Source: Sinomonas sp. P10A9 (GTDB taxonomy: Bacteria > Actinomycetota > Actinomycetes > Actinomycetales > Micrococcaceae). Taken from it: a stretch of 64,000 nt of DNA. Shown here in pieces: positions 1 through 8,093 of the stretch. How positions within the stretch are numbered: the first letter of the stretch is position 1; each line of letters opens with the position of its first letter. The notes under the pieces were generated by a model. The model worked only from the letters and a program-made list of their open reading frames with translations. It made no database searches and was not told where the DNA came from. The position numbers and the translations under genes were made by a program. Location of the stretch: positions 1,364,001 through 1,428,000 of the forward strand of contig NZ_CP163302.1 of assembly GCF_041022165.1 (NCBI RefSeq), in the 5' to 3' direction.

Positions 1-737
1 AGCACCTCCGCACCGAGCTCGCACGCCGCCCGCCGGCTCGCGTAGCCGCCGTCGGAGTGGGAGTGCGCCACCTTGGTGTCGATGACCAGCACGGTGAGCC
101 CGGCGGCGGATGCATCGAACGGAATGAGCTCGATGCTCTGGTCGCGGCAGTCGAGGAACACGGCGTGCCCTGCTGCGCCGCGCAGTGAGGCGGACTGGTC
201 GAGGATCCCCGTCGGGGCGCCCACAAAGCCGTTCTCCGCCTGCTGCGTCAGCAGCACGAGGTCCTCGGCGCCGAGGCCCGCGCCCGCGAGCTCGGTCAGC
301 GCGGTGGCGACGGCGCACTCGATCGCGTGCGACGACGAGAGGCCCGAGCCGGCAGGGACGCTCGAGTCGAGAGCGAGGTCGAAGCCCGGCACCGCGATGC
401 CACGCCCCTGCAGCGCCCACACGACACCGGCCGGGTACACCGACCAGCCAACCGCGGATTCGCGGGTGAGGGCATCGAGGCCCAACTCGACCACGCCGCC
501 GCCGTGCGTGGACACGAGCCGCACCGTCCGGTCGGGCCGGACGCGGACGGCCACCCGGGCGGCGAGGTCGATGGCGAACGGAAGGGCGAAGCCCTCGTTG
601 TAGTCGGTGTGCTCCCCGATGAGGTTCACGCGGCCCGGCGCCTGCCACACGCCGTCGGGCGTCCCCCCGAACGCCGACGCGAAGGCGCGCAGCACCCCGG
701 CGGTGGGACTGGGAGCGGGAGAGGGCGTGGTGCTCAT
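1..737 (-). CDS. galK: Galactokinase, N-terminal part (runs off the window)
   Basis: Phosphorylates alpha-D-galactose at C1 with ATP (Leloir pathway, cytoplasm). About 245 N-terminal residues are visible. The GHMP-kinase signature is clear: the substrate-binding segment APGRVNLIGEHTDYNEG lies near residues 38-54, and the ATP-binding loop PAGSGLSSSHAIE follows about 100 residues later. The C-terminal GHMP motif would lie beyond the window edge. The ATG overlaps the galT stop as ATGA, so the two are probably translationally coupled, in the order DeoR regulator, galT, galK. Identity is secure; the 3' end cannot be judged. Confidence 0.95.
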   Translation of the reverse strand, partial: MSTTPSPAPSPTAGVLRAFASAFGGTPDGVWQAPGRVNLIGEHTDYNEGFALPFAIDLAARVAVRVRPDRTVRLVSTHGGGVVELGLDALTRESAVGWSVYPAGVVWALQGRGIAVPGFDLALDSSVPAGSGLSSSHAIECAVATALTELAGAGLGAEDLVLLTQQAENGFVGAPTGILDQSASLRGAAGHAVFLDCRDQSIELIPFDASAAGLTVLVIDTKVAHSHSDGGYASRRAACELGAEV

Positions 738-1879
738 GCGGAGGCCTTTCCGGCAGCGAGCACCTCGCGGAGCCGCTCGGCTACCTGCTCGGGGGTCGTG
801 TCGTTGATGAAGGCGCCCATTGCGGCCTCGGATCCGGCGAGGAACTTGAGCTTGTCCGCGGCCCGGCGGGGCGATGTGAGCTGGAGGTGGAACCGGCTCG
901 CGGGGCGCAGCACGGCGTCGAGAGGGGCCTGGTGCCACGCGGCGACGTACGGCGTGGGTGTCGGGTACATCGCGTCCACGGCCCCCAGCAGGGTGAGGTA
1001 CGTGTGGGTGAGCTCGTCCTTCTCCTCCCCGCTGAGCTCGGTGAAGTCGGCGACGTGGCGATGGGGGACCAGATGCACCTCGAGTGGCCAGCGCGCGGCG
1101 AACGGCACGAAGGCGGTGAAGTGATCGCCGTCGAGCACGACGCGTTCGCCCGAGTCCCGCTCGCGGTCCAGGAGCGAGCCGAGCAGCGTGGCGGTTCCTT
1201 CGGCGTCGTCGTAGAAGCGCCGGGCGGCGGCGCCGAGCTGGGCGGCCCGGGGGGCGACGTACGGGTAGGCGTAGATCTGCCCGTGCGGGTGGTGCAGGGT
1301 GACTCCGATGTCCGCGCCGCGGTTCTCGAACGGGAATACCTGCCGCACGCCGGGCAGGGCGCTCAGGGCCGCCGTGCGGTGGGCCCAGGCGTCGACCACA
1401 GTCCGCGCCCGCTCGTAGGGAAGCTCGCCGAAGGAGCCTGTGTGCTCCGGGGTGAAGGACACGACCTCGCAGCGGCCCACCGCGGGCACGGTGTGGCCCC
1501 AAGGCAGCGTTGGAGGCAGCTCGGTGAGATCCGGCCCGAGTGACGGGAAGCGGTTCTCGAACACGACCACGTCGTAGTCGGGATCCGGGATCTCGGAGGC
1601 GTTCCCCGGGGTGCTCGGGCACAGGGGACACTGGTCGGCGGGCGGCAGGTGGGTGCGGGACTGCCGATGGGCCGCCACGGCGACCCAGTCGCCTGAGAGC
1701 TCGTCGAAGCGCAGCTGTCCGTGGTCTGCGCGGCCGGGGAGCCCCCGCGCGTCGGCCAGGGGAGTGCGTGGTGCGGTGCCGGGATCGTCGAAGTAGAGCA
1801 GCTCGCGTCCGTCGGAGAGCCGCATCTGGGTGATCCGTGGGGTGGTCGGGGTCCCGGGGGCGATGGGTGCGTGGGTCAT
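734..1879 (-). CDS. galT: Galactose-1-phosphate uridylyltransferase
   Basis: Exchanges UMP between UDP-glucose and galactose-1-phosphate (Leloir pathway, cytoplasm). The 381-residue protein carries the catalytic HPHGQ motif at residues 197-201; by family knowledge the second His is uridylylated. CPLC at 84-87 matches the structural zinc cysteines of the Escherichia coli-type enzyme. Length is close to the family norm of about 350, with a longer N-terminus. Its ATG overlaps the stop of the upstream DeoR-type gene (ATGA) and its stop overlaps the galK start, a compact three-gene operon. No galE is present in this window. Confidence 0.95.
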   Translation of the reverse strand: MTHAPIAPGTPTTPRITQMRLSDGRELLYFDDPGTAPRTPLADARGLPGRADHGQLRFDELSGDWVAVAAHRQSRTHLPPADQCPLCPSTPGNASEIPDPDYDVVVFENRFPSLGPDLTELPPTLPWGHTVPAVGRCEVVSFTPEHTGSFGELPYERARTVVDAWAHRTAALSALPGVRQVFPFENRGADIGVTLHHPHGQIYAYPYVAPRAAQLGAAARRFYDDAEGTATLLGSLLDRERDSGERVVLDGDHFTAFVPFAARWPLEVHLVPHRHVADFTELSGEEKDELTHTYLTLLGAVDAMYPTPTPYVAAWHQAPLDAVLRPASRFHLQLTSPRRAADKLKFLAGSEAAMGAFINDTTPEQVAERLREVLAAGKASA

Positions 1880-2685
1880 GAACGGCCGTCCTCGTGGTCG
1901 GTGCCATCCTCATCGACGGGTGCCACGATGAGGTCGGCGACATTCTGGCGGAGCTCTTCGAGTGCGCCGGTCGAGAGTCCGTCATCGGTGATGAGGGTGT
2001 CGACGGCGCTCAGGGGCAGGATTCGGGCGAGGCTTACAAGCCCGTACTTGCTGTGGTCGGCGAGGACCACGAGCCGGGCCGCGGACTCGGCGGCCGCGCG
2101 GTTGGTCTCGGCCTCGAGCATGTTGGGGGTCGTGAGGCCCCCGCGCGGGTGGAGTCCGTGGACGCCCATGAAGCACGTCTCGACGTGGAGCTGGCGCAGT
2201 GTGGACGTGGCGAGCGGACCCACGAGGGCCTCCGACGGCGTGCGCTCGCCTCCGGTGAGGATGGTGCGGATGCCGGGGTGGCCGGCGTCGCCCAACGCCT
2301 CTGCGACTTTGATGGAATTCGTCGCGACGGTGAGCTCCGGGATCCCCGCGAGGAGGCGGGCGAAGGCGAACGTGGTGGTGCCCGCCGTGACGAAGATCGT
2401 GGCGCCGGGCCGCACGAGTTCGACGGCGCGGGCGGCGATCGCGCTCTTCGCGTCCGGGCGGTGCGCACTCTTGACCGCGAAGCCGAGCTCGGTGAAGCCC
2501 ACCTCGGTGGGCCGAGCGGCTCCCCCGTGGACGCGCCGCGCGAGCCCCTGCTCCTCGAGGTGCTCGATGTCCCGGCGGATGGTCATCTCCGAGACGCGCA
2601 GAGTGGAGGCGAGCTCCGTGACGCGCACGGCCTCGCGCCGCTCGAGCTCGGCGATGATATGTGCGTGGCGTTCTGCGGCCAGCAT
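1876..2685 (-). CDS. DeoR/GlpR-family transcriptional regulator of the gal genes
   Basis: A 269-residue DeoR-type sugar regulator. Residues 1-57 form the winged HTH (AERHAHIIAELERR, then RVTELASTLRVSEMTIRRDI), followed by the family hallmark GLARRVHGGA. Residues 75-230 match the DeoRC sugar-phosphate sensor domain, with TNSIKVAEAL and the Cys-containing strand after it. The start is the ATG preceded by AGGGGGAT; the open frame extends far upstream, but that extension lacks homology and would cross the divergent gene's promoter. It leads the galT-galK operon and diverges from an aldose 1-epimerase gene, so it probably represses both directions until a galactose-derived sugar phosphate accumulates. 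The effector is inferred. Confidence 0.9.
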   Translation of the reverse strand: MLAAERHAHIIAELERREAVRVTELASTLRVSEMTIRRDIEHLEEQGLARRVHGGAARPTEVGFTELGFAVKSAHRPDAKSAIAARAVELVRPGATIFVTAGTTTFAFARLLAGIPELTVATNSIKVAEALGDAGHPGIRTILTGGERTPSEALVGPLATSTLRQLHVETCFMGVHGLHPRGGLTTPNMLEAETNRAAAESAARLVVLADHSKYGLVSLARILPLSAVDTLITDDGLSTGALEELRQNVADLIVAPVDEDGTDHEDGRS

Positions 2686-2723
2686 GCGATCCCCCTGACA
2701 TTCTGCGGTGGGTGGACACCATA

Positions 2724-2760
2724 GTGAGAGCGAACAAACACAAACGAACAGATTTCTCAC
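2724..2760. promoter_or_regulatory. Candidate DeoR-type operator in the gal divergent region
   Basis: This AT-rich stretch stands out in GC-rich DNA. CGAACA occurs at 2731-2736 and again at 2745-2750, giving CGAACA-AACACAAA-CGAACA. These direct repeats are nested inside an inverted pair, GTGAGA (2724-2729) and TCTCAC (2755-2760). T/A-rich repeated half-sites of this sort are usual for DeoR-family repressors. The site lies between the divergent regulator-galT-galK operon and the epimerase gene. Confidence 0.5.
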
Positions 2761-2802
2761 AAAATATAACATCAGTCCGAGAGTTCCCGCTAGCGTTAGC
2801 GC

Positions 2803-3780
2803 ATGGCAATTTCTTCGGGCACATCGGGGACATCGGTTCCACCGGGACCATCGGGCGCCCGGCGCGCCGCAACCGGCCGCCAGCACGAGCTCCGGCGCGG
2901 GGGTGCCGTCGCCGTGGTGACCGAGCTGGCAGCAGCGCTGCGCGCCTACTCGCGGGACGGCGTCGTGCTCACAGAGACGTTCGGCGACGACGAGATCCCG
3001 CCCGGGGCCACGGGGATCACGCTCGCACCCTGGGCCAACCGCGTCGAAGACGGCCGCTGGACGCTGGACGGCGCCGTCCAGCAGCTCGACATCACCGAGC
3101 CCAAGCGGGGCCACGCGAGCCACGGGCTGCTGCGCAATGCCGGCTACGAGCTGCTGGGCCGGACGGAAGCCTCGGTCTCGCTCGAGGCCGTCGCCTTCCC
3201 CCAGCACGGCTACCCGTTCGTCGTGCGGCACCGCGTCGACTATGCGCTCGACGCCGAGGGCGGTCTGAGCGTGACCCAGACCCTCACGAACGATTCGTCC
3301 GCGCCTGCGCCGTATGTGCTCGGGGCCCACCCGTACCTCCGGCTCGGCGACACCCCGACCGAACAGCTCCTCCTCACGGTCCCGGCGGGCACCCGTCTCG
3401 TGGCCGACGACCGCCTCATCCCGCGGGCCTCTGAGCCTGTGGAGGGGGAGTGGGACCTGCGCGGCGGGCGGGCGGTGGGCGGGCTCTCGCTCGATTCCGC
3501 GTTCACGCAGCTGGACTTCGCGCACGACGGCGCTGGGGCGCCCGGCGTGTTCCGCGCGACGCTCTCCACGGAAGACGGACGCAGCGTCTGGCTGTGGCAG
3601 GAGGACTCCTGCCCGTACGTGCACGTCTTCGTCACGGACACCTTCCCGGGGCGGCTCAAGGCCGTTGCGCTCGAGCCGATGACCGGTCCGGCCAATGCGT
3701 TCAACTCAGGAGACGGCCTCGGGTGGATCGCTCCGGGCGAGTCGGCCTCGATGCGCTGGGGGATCGGCTCAATCCTCTGA
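2803..3780 (+). CDS. galM: Aldose 1-epimerase family protein
   Basis: Interconverts alpha and beta anomers of aldoses, here presumably galactose ahead of galactokinase. 325 residues. Family marks: LAPWANRVEDGRW at 74-86, KRGHASHGLLRN at 101-112 (His104/His107), GAHPYLR with His176, and a C-terminal EPMTGPANAFNSG segment carrying the expected catalytic Glu. Residues 1-26 are Ser/Pro/Gly-rich and not family-like. No Shine-Dalgarno sequence precedes the ATG, so translation may be leaderless or start elsewhere. It diverges from the gal operon. The symbol is given by function; sub-families of this fold act on other sugars. Confidence 0.85.
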   Translation: MAISSGTSGTSVPPGPSGARRAATGRQHELRRGGAVAVVTELAAALRAYSRDGVVLTETFGDDEIPPGATGITLAPWANRVEDGRWTLDGAVQQLDITEPKRGHASHGLLRNAGYELLGRTEASVSLEAVAFPQHGYPFVVRHRVDYALDAEGGLSVTQTLTNDSSAPAPYVLGAHPYLRLGDTPTEQLLLTVPAGTRLVADDRLIPRASEPVEGEWDLRGGRAVGGLSLDSAFTQLDFAHDGAGAPGVFRATLSTEDGRSVWLWQEDSCPYVHVFVTDTFPGRLKAVALEPMTGPANAFNSGDGLGWIAPGESASMRWGIGSIL

Positions 3781-3829
3781 GGTGCGCGAGGGCCCGTGCC
3801 CACGGGCTGGCAATGGCAGGATGGGGGAC

Positions 3830-5026
3830 ATGGAGCCTGCCGATGAGGGACCCCAGCCCGACCATGTGACGCCGCTGCCTCCTGTTTCCAGGCCCATGAG
3901 GGCTGTAGGTGTCACGGATCTGCCGTTCGCACTCCGGATCTCGGCGGCCTGGTCGTGGCGCCTTGCGATCATCCTCGCGGTCGCGTGGGCGATTGCCTGG
4001 GCCCTTGCCCAGCTCAGCTTCATCGTGATCCCCGTCCTCGTCGCCGCCCTCCTCGCGGGGCTGCTCAGCCCGCTTGTCACGTGGCTGCGGCGAGTCGGGC
4101 TGCCGAGGGGCCTGGCCGTCGCGATCACCGAGCTGGGCTTCATTGCCGTCGTCGCCGGACTCCTGACGCTCGTGGGCCGCCAGATCTCCTCCGGCTTCTC
4201 ACAGCTGTGGGGCGAGGCGCTCGCGGGGCTCGCCGAGGTCCAGAAGTGGTTCTCCGAGGGGCCGCTGCAGATTACTTCGTCCCAGCTGGACACCTACGTC
4301 AAGGACGCCCAGCAGATCCTGACCACCAACCAGGGCACACTGGTCAACGGCGTCCTGAGCGTCGGCTCGTCCGCCGGGCACTTCATCACGGGCGCGCTCA
4401 TCGCCCTGTTCGTGCTCGTCTTCTTCCTCCTCGAGGGCCAGCGGATCTGGGGCTTCCTCGTCGGTATGCTTCCGCGCCAGGCCCGGCCGGCGGCCGACGG
4501 TGCCGGCCGCAGGGGGTGGACGTCCCTCGTGAGCTACGTCCGGGTCCAGGTGTTCGTCGCCGCGGTGGACGCCCTCGGGATCGGGGTGGGTGCGGCGATC
4601 CTCGGAGTTCCGCTCGCCCTGCCGCTCGGGATCCTCGTGTTCGTCTCCTCCTTCATCCCGGTGGTGGGCGCCCTGGTGAGCGGCGCCGTCGCCGTGCTCC
4701 TCGCCCTCGTGGCCAATGGCCTCACGAACGCCGTGGTCATGCTCATCATCGTCGTCGCAGTGCAGCAGCTCGAGTCGCACGTGCTCCAGCCGCTCGTGAT
4801 GGGCCGTGCCGTGGCGCTGCATCCGGTCGCCGTGATCCTCGCGGTCGCGGCAGGCTCGTACATCGCGGGGATCGCGGGGGCGCTCTTCGCCGTCCCCACC
4901 CTCGCCGTCACGAACTCGGCGGTGCGCTACATCGCGTCCCGTTCGTGGGAGAACTCGTGGGAAACTGAAGGGGCGACCGCACCGGCTGATGCCGGGCGGA
5001 CGCCCGTTTCCCCCGAAGCCCCCTAG
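3830..5026 (+). CDS. AI-2E family (PF01594) permease
   Basis: A 398-residue polytopic membrane protein of the AI-2E/YdgG permease family; members include exporters and Na+/H+ antiporters, so the substrate is unknown. After about 40 soluble residues come hydrophobic segments near 45-62, 64-80 and 97-115, a soluble amphipathic stretch of about 90 residues, and a second membrane block to about 385, the usual AI-2E layout. ATG 3830 is chosen for the purine-rich AGGATGGGGG just before it; ATG 3821, three codons upstream in frame, is the alternative. The tail is hydrophilic. It begins 49 nt after the epimerase gene and ends 12 nt before ilvA. Confidence 0.85.
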   Translation: MEPADEGPQPDHVTPLPPVSRPMRAVGVTDLPFALRISAAWSWRLAIILAVAWAIAWALAQLSFIVIPVLVAALLAGLLSPLVTWLRRVGLPRGLAVAITELGFIAVVAGLLTLVGRQISSGFSQLWGEALAGLAEVQKWFSEGPLQITSSQLDTYVKDAQQILTTNQGTLVNGVLSVGSSAGHFITGALIALFVLVFFLLEGQRIWGFLVGMLPRQARPAADGAGRRGWTSLVSYVRVQVFVAAVDALGIGVGAAILGVPLALPLGILVFVSSFIPVVGALVSGAVAVLLALVANGLTNAVVMLIIVVAVQQLESHVLQPLVMGRAVALHPVAVILAVAAGSYIAGIAGALFAVPTLAVTNSAVRYIASRSWENSWETEGATAPADAGRTPVSPEAP

Positions 5027-5038
5027 GAGGCACAGAGC

Positions 5039-6292
5039 ATGAATGCCCTCTCGACTCTCGCTGTGACGCTCGACGACGTTGTTGCCGCACAGGAGCTGCT
5101 CGAGGGCATTATTGCCAAGACGCCCATTGAGCAGTCCAGGGCGCTGGGGCAGATGGTGGGCGGCGACGTCTACTTCAAGTGCGAGAACCTGCAGCGCGCG
5201 GGGTCGTTCAAGGTCCGCGGTGCCTACGTCCGCATGGCGCGGCTCAGCGACGAGGAGAAGCGCGCCGGTGTCGTTGCGGCCTCCGCCGGCAACCACGCTC
5301 AAGGCGTGGCCTCTGCGGCCAAGCGTCTCGGCATCCGCGCGCGGATCTACATGCCGCTCGGCGTGGCCCTGCCCAAGCTCCAGGCCACCCGCTCGCACGG
5401 CGCCGAGGTCGTGCTCCACGGGCACAACGTCGACGAGGCGCTCGCCGAGGCGAAGCGGTACGCCGACGAGACGGGCGCCGTCTTCGTCCACCCCTTCGAC
5501 AACGCAGACGTCGTTGCCGGCCAGGGCACGATCGGGCTCGAGATCCTCGAGCAGGTGCCCGAGGTGGACACGATCCTCATGGGGGTCGGAGGAGGCGGAC
5601 TGCTCGCCGGCGTCAGCGTGGCGGTCAAGGCCAAGGCAGCCGAGCTCGGCCGGGAGATCCGCGTGATCGGCGTGCAGGCGGAGAACGCTGCCGCCTACCC
5701 GCCCTCGCTCGCCGCAGACGCCGTGGTGCCGCTGCCGAAGGTCGCCACCATGGCTGACGGCATCGCCGTGGGCCTCCCCGGCCAGATCCCGTTCAGCATC
5801 ATCCGCGAGCTCGTCGACGACGTTGTGACCGTGAGCGAGGACTCCCTCGCCCGCGCGCTCATCTTCCTGCTCGAGCGCGCGAAGCTCGTGGTCGAGCCTG
5901 CCGGCGCGGTCGGCGTCGCCGCACTCATGGACGGCAAGCTCGCCGAGCTCGGCATCCACCCCAAGAAGACTGTCGTCATCCTCTCCGGCGGCAACATCGA
6001 CCCGATGCTCATGCTCAAGGTCATCCAGCGTGGCCTCTCCGCGGCCGGGCGATTCCTCACGGTGCGCATGATGCTGGATGACCGTCCGGGCTCCCTCGCG
6101 ACGATCTCGCGCATCATCGCCGAGAACGATGCGAACGTGACCGGTGTCGACCACACGCGCGTAGGCGGCTCGATCGCGATGGGGGACGTGGCGATCACGA
6201 TCGACATGGAGACGAAGGGCCACGAGCACTCGGACCAGGTGCTCCGTGCCCTGCGGGCCGAGGGCTTCCAGCCGATCGTCATCCACGTCTGA
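5039..6292 (+). CDS. ilvA: Threonine ammonia-lyase (threonine dehydratase)
   Basis: PLP enzyme converting L-threonine to 2-oxobutanoate and ammonia, the entry to isoleucine synthesis. 417 residues: a fold-type II catalytic core over about residues 1-330, with the PLP lysine in GSFKVRGA (Lys58) and the glycine-rich phosphate loop GVGGGG. A single ACT domain follows (about 340-417, FLTVRMMLDDRPGSLATI). One ACT domain and 417 residues match the short actinobacterial and catabolic forms rather than the 514-residue two-ACT E. coli IlvA. AGGAGG lies 9 nt upstream of the ATG. The rhomboid gene follows after 12 nt. Whether it is anabolic or catabolic cannot be told from sequence. Confidence 0.93.
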   Translation: MNALSTLAVTLDDVVAAQELLEGIIAKTPIEQSRALGQMVGGDVYFKCENLQRAGSFKVRGAYVRMARLSDEEKRAGVVAASAGNHAQGVASAAKRLGIRARIYMPLGVALPKLQATRSHGAEVVLHGHNVDEALAEAKRYADETGAVFVHPFDNADVVAGQGTIGLEILEQVPEVDTILMGVGGGGLLAGVSVAVKAKAAELGREIRVIGVQAENAAAYPPSLAADAVVPLPKVATMADGIAVGLPGQIPFSIIRELVDDVVTVSEDSLARALIFLLERAKLVVEPAGAVGVAALMDGKLAELGIHPKKTVVILSGGNIDPMLMLKVIQRGLSAAGRFLTVRMMLDDRPGSLATISRIIAENDANVTGVDHTRVGGSIAMGDVAITIDMETKGHEHSDQVLRALRAEGFQPIVIHV

Positions 6293-6304
6293 GGACGCAG
6301 TGCC

Positions 6305-6925
6305 ATGACGGCCGGCGCGCCGGGGACGAGGGGCCAGCTCGCTGGCCGAGCAAGCGCGGGGCTCGCAACCATGACGGCCGTCACCGTGCTCCTGTACGTG
6401 ATCGAGATCGTCAACATGGCCACGTTCGGCCTCCTGTCGCGCATGTTCGGCATCCGCCCGCGGGACGTCGGCAGCCTCCCCGACATCCTGACCTCGCCGC
6501 TCGTGCACGACTCGACAAGCTGGGCGCACCTGCTGGCGAACACCCTGCCGCTGTTCGTGTTCGGGCTCCTGGCTTTCCTCGCCGGGCTGAGGCAGTTCCT
6601 GACCGCCGTCGCGCTGTCCTGGGTGGCCTCGGGGATCGGCGTGTGGCTGTTCGGCGGGAGCGTTTTCGGCCACCCGGGCATCACCGTCGGTGCCTCGGGC
6701 GTGATCTTCGGGCTGTTCGGCTTCCTGCTGGTCCGCGGATTCTTCAATCGCAGCTGGTGGCAGATCCTGCTCGCCGCGGTCCTCTTCGCGGCCTATGGGA
6801 GCGTGCTCCTGGGCATCCTGCCTACGGTCGGGCGGGGAATCTCATGGCAGGCCCACCTCTTCGGCCTCGCGGGCGGCGTCATTGCCGCGGTCATGCTCCG
6901 TCCGCGCGGCCGAACCGCGAGCTGA
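6305..6925 (+). CDS. Rhomboid-family intramembrane serine protease
   Basis: A 206-residue six-helix membrane protein that cleaves transmembrane segments within the bilayer. The catalytic dyad is visible: GASG at 129-132 (Ser131) and WQAHLFGLAGG at 181-191 (His184). The L2 region SWAHLLANTLPLF supplies the conserved His75 and Asn79 of the oxyanion side. It starts 12 nt after ilvA, so it is probably co-transcribed, and ends at a strong hairpin facing greA. Substrates are unknown. Confidence 0.9.
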   Translation: MTAGAPGTRGQLAGRASAGLATMTAVTVLLYVIEIVNMATFGLLSRMFGIRPRDVGSLPDILTSPLVHDSTSWAHLLANTLPLFVFGLLAFLAGLRQFLTAVALSWVASGIGVWLFGGSVFGHPGITVGASGVIFGLFGFLLVRGFFNRSWWQILLAAVLFAAYGSVLLGILPTVGRGISWQAHLFGLAGGVIAAVMLRPRGRTAS

Positions 6926-6943
6926 GCCCTGACTTGGACCACG

Positions 6944-6985
6944 ACGACGGCGCCGCCCACCTCGTGAGGTGGGCGGCGCCGTCGT
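6944..6985. terminator. Bidirectional hairpin between the rhomboid gene and greA
   Basis: A perfect 20-bp GC-rich stem (6944-6963 with 6966-6985) closes on a tiny CGTG turn. It sits between two converging genes and so can end transcription from both sides. There is no T-tract, which is usual for actinobacterial terminators. Confidence 0.8.
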
Positions 6986-7017
6986 GCGTGTGCGGGGTGC
7001 AGTCCGGGAAGGACCGA

Positions 7018-7515
7018 TCAGCCGTTGTACGGGGTGGCCGAGATGATCTCGACCGCGATGTCCTTGCCGTTCGGGGCGGTGTAGGAGAGCTTGTCGCCCG
7101 CCTTGTGGCCCACGATCGCTGAACCCAGCGGAGACTTGTCGCTGAAGACGTCGATGTCGGTGCCGGCGTCGGCGATCTCGCGCGAACCGAGGAGGAAGTG
7201 CTCCTCTTCGCCGGCGATCTTGGCGACGACGAGCATTCCGGGCTCGACGACGCCGTCGTCAGCCGGCTTCTCGCCCACTTGGGCGTTGCGGAGCAGATCC
7301 GTGAGCTGGCGGATGCGGGCCTCGATCTTGCCCTGCTCCTCCTTGGCGGCGTGATAGCCGCCGTTCTCCTTGAGATCGCCTTCCTGCCGAGCTGCCTCGA
7401 TCTTCTCGACGATCTCATGACGGCCGGGGCCCGAGAGGTGGTCAAGCTCGCCCTTGAGGCGGTCGTACGCCTCCTGGGTGAGCCAGGCGCCGCCCTGATG
7501 GGTCGTGGTGGACAT
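7018..7515 (-). CDS. greA: Transcription elongation factor GreA
   Basis: Rescues backtracked RNA polymerase by stimulating transcript cleavage in the secondary channel. 165 residues: N-terminal coiled coil (about 10-80, LTQEAYDRLKGELDHL and the RHEIVEKIEAAR helix) with the acidic tip in the DLKENGGYHAAKEEQG region, and a C-terminal FKBP-like domain ending in VGHKAGDKLSYTAPNG. The start at MSTTTHQGG has AAGGAGA upstream; the open frame extends ten codons further without support. It lies downstream of the DUF4307 gene, as in Mycobacterium tuberculosis Rv1081c-Rv1080c. Confidence 0.95.
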   Translation of the reverse strand: MSTTTHQGGAWLTQEAYDRLKGELDHLSGPGRHEIVEKIEAARQEGDLKENGGYHAAKEEQGKIEARIRQLTDLLRNAQVGEKPADDGVVEPGMLVVAKIAGEEEHFLLGSREIADAGTDIDVFSDKSPLGSAIVGHKAGDKLSYTAPNGKDIAVEIISATPYNG

Positions 7516-7602
7516 GTCGTCTCCTTGTAGCGTCTTTCCAAGCAAAGACCCCGCCTGCGGCTGTCTCGTGAGGACTTCTCAGCCACCTGCGGGGCAATGG
7601 GT

Positions 7603-7618
7603 ATTAGTACAGTCTAAT
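7603..7618 (-). promoter_or_regulatory. Small palindrome in the greA upstream region
   Basis: ATTAG-TACAGT-CTAAT, an AT-rich inverted repeat lying about 90 bp before the greA start, in the 146-bp gap to the upstream gene. On the greA strand it contains TAGACT, a plausible -10 element. It could be promoter, operator or both; there is no independent support. Confidence 0.35.
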
Positions 7619-7661
7619 GACTATGGGTCCGGATCCCAAGCCGGACGCAGGCCGTGTCGCT

Positions 7662-8075
7662 CTACGCGCCCTTGAGCCAGCACGAATCGACGACTCCGGA
7701 GACGGCCGCGGCCTCGGTGCGCAGCGGCACGCGCTGAAGGGTCGTCGTCATGCCCTTGGCGCCGTCCGTGGGGCCGATCTCGACCTCCTTGTAGCCGACG
7801 ATCGCGAAGTCGTCCGCGAGGGCATGGACCGCGCAGACGGCGGTCGCGGACGCATCCTTGCTGATCTGGAAATCTATCTCGGCATGCCACGCGTCCGGTG
7901 TGGAGAAGCCGATGTCCTTCGAGTCGACGCCGCCGCCCGCGGCGTTGGAGGTGTAGGTGAGCCATCCGGCGATCGCGACGGCCACGACGAGTGCGGCAAT
8001 GATGACGAGCCGGGCCGTGCGCCGGGTCAGGCGGCGCCGGGGGGCGCCGTAGCGGGCAGCGAGGGAATCGGTCAC
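7662..8075 (-). CDS. DUF4307 single-pass membrane protein
   Basis: A 137-residue actinobacterial protein of unknown function. It has a short basic cytoplasmic N-terminus (RYGAPRRRLTRRTAR), one membrane span (about residues 23-42) and a beta-rich extracytoplasmic domain containing two cysteines that could pair (CAVHAL and DSCWLKGA). The GTG start is used because a -10 hexamer lies only 6 nt before it (leaderless). Only 18 bp separate it from the divergent mca start. It lies upstream of greA in the same direction. Confidence 0.8.
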   Translation of the reverse strand: MTDSLAARYGAPRRRLTRRTARLVIIAALVVAVAIAGWLTYTSNAAGGGVDSKDIGFSTPDAWHAEIDFQISKDASATAVCAVHALADDFAIVGYKEVEIGPTDGAKGMTTTLQRVPLRTEAAAVSGVVDSCWLKGA

Positions 8076-8080
8076 CCCAC

Positions 8081-8087
8081 TATTCTA
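8081..8087. promoter_or_regulatory. Shared symmetric -10 element for mca and the DUF4307 gene
   Basis: The plus strand reads TATTCT (8081-8086), 7 nt before the mca GTG. The minus strand reads TAGAAT (8087-8082), 6 nt before the DUF4307 GTG. The two hexamers overlap by five bases, so one open complex site could serve both directions and yield two leaderless transcripts. Both fit the actinobacterial TAnnnT pattern within one base. Confidence 0.6.
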
Positions 8088-8093
8088 GGAGGC

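Noticed and set aside
4199..6673. Long minus-strand open frame (824 codons) opposite the permease, ilvA and rhomboid genes
   Set aside because: Composition is Arg/His/Glu/Asp-rich low complexity, it mirrors the strong codon bias of the real genes, and no family motif is present.
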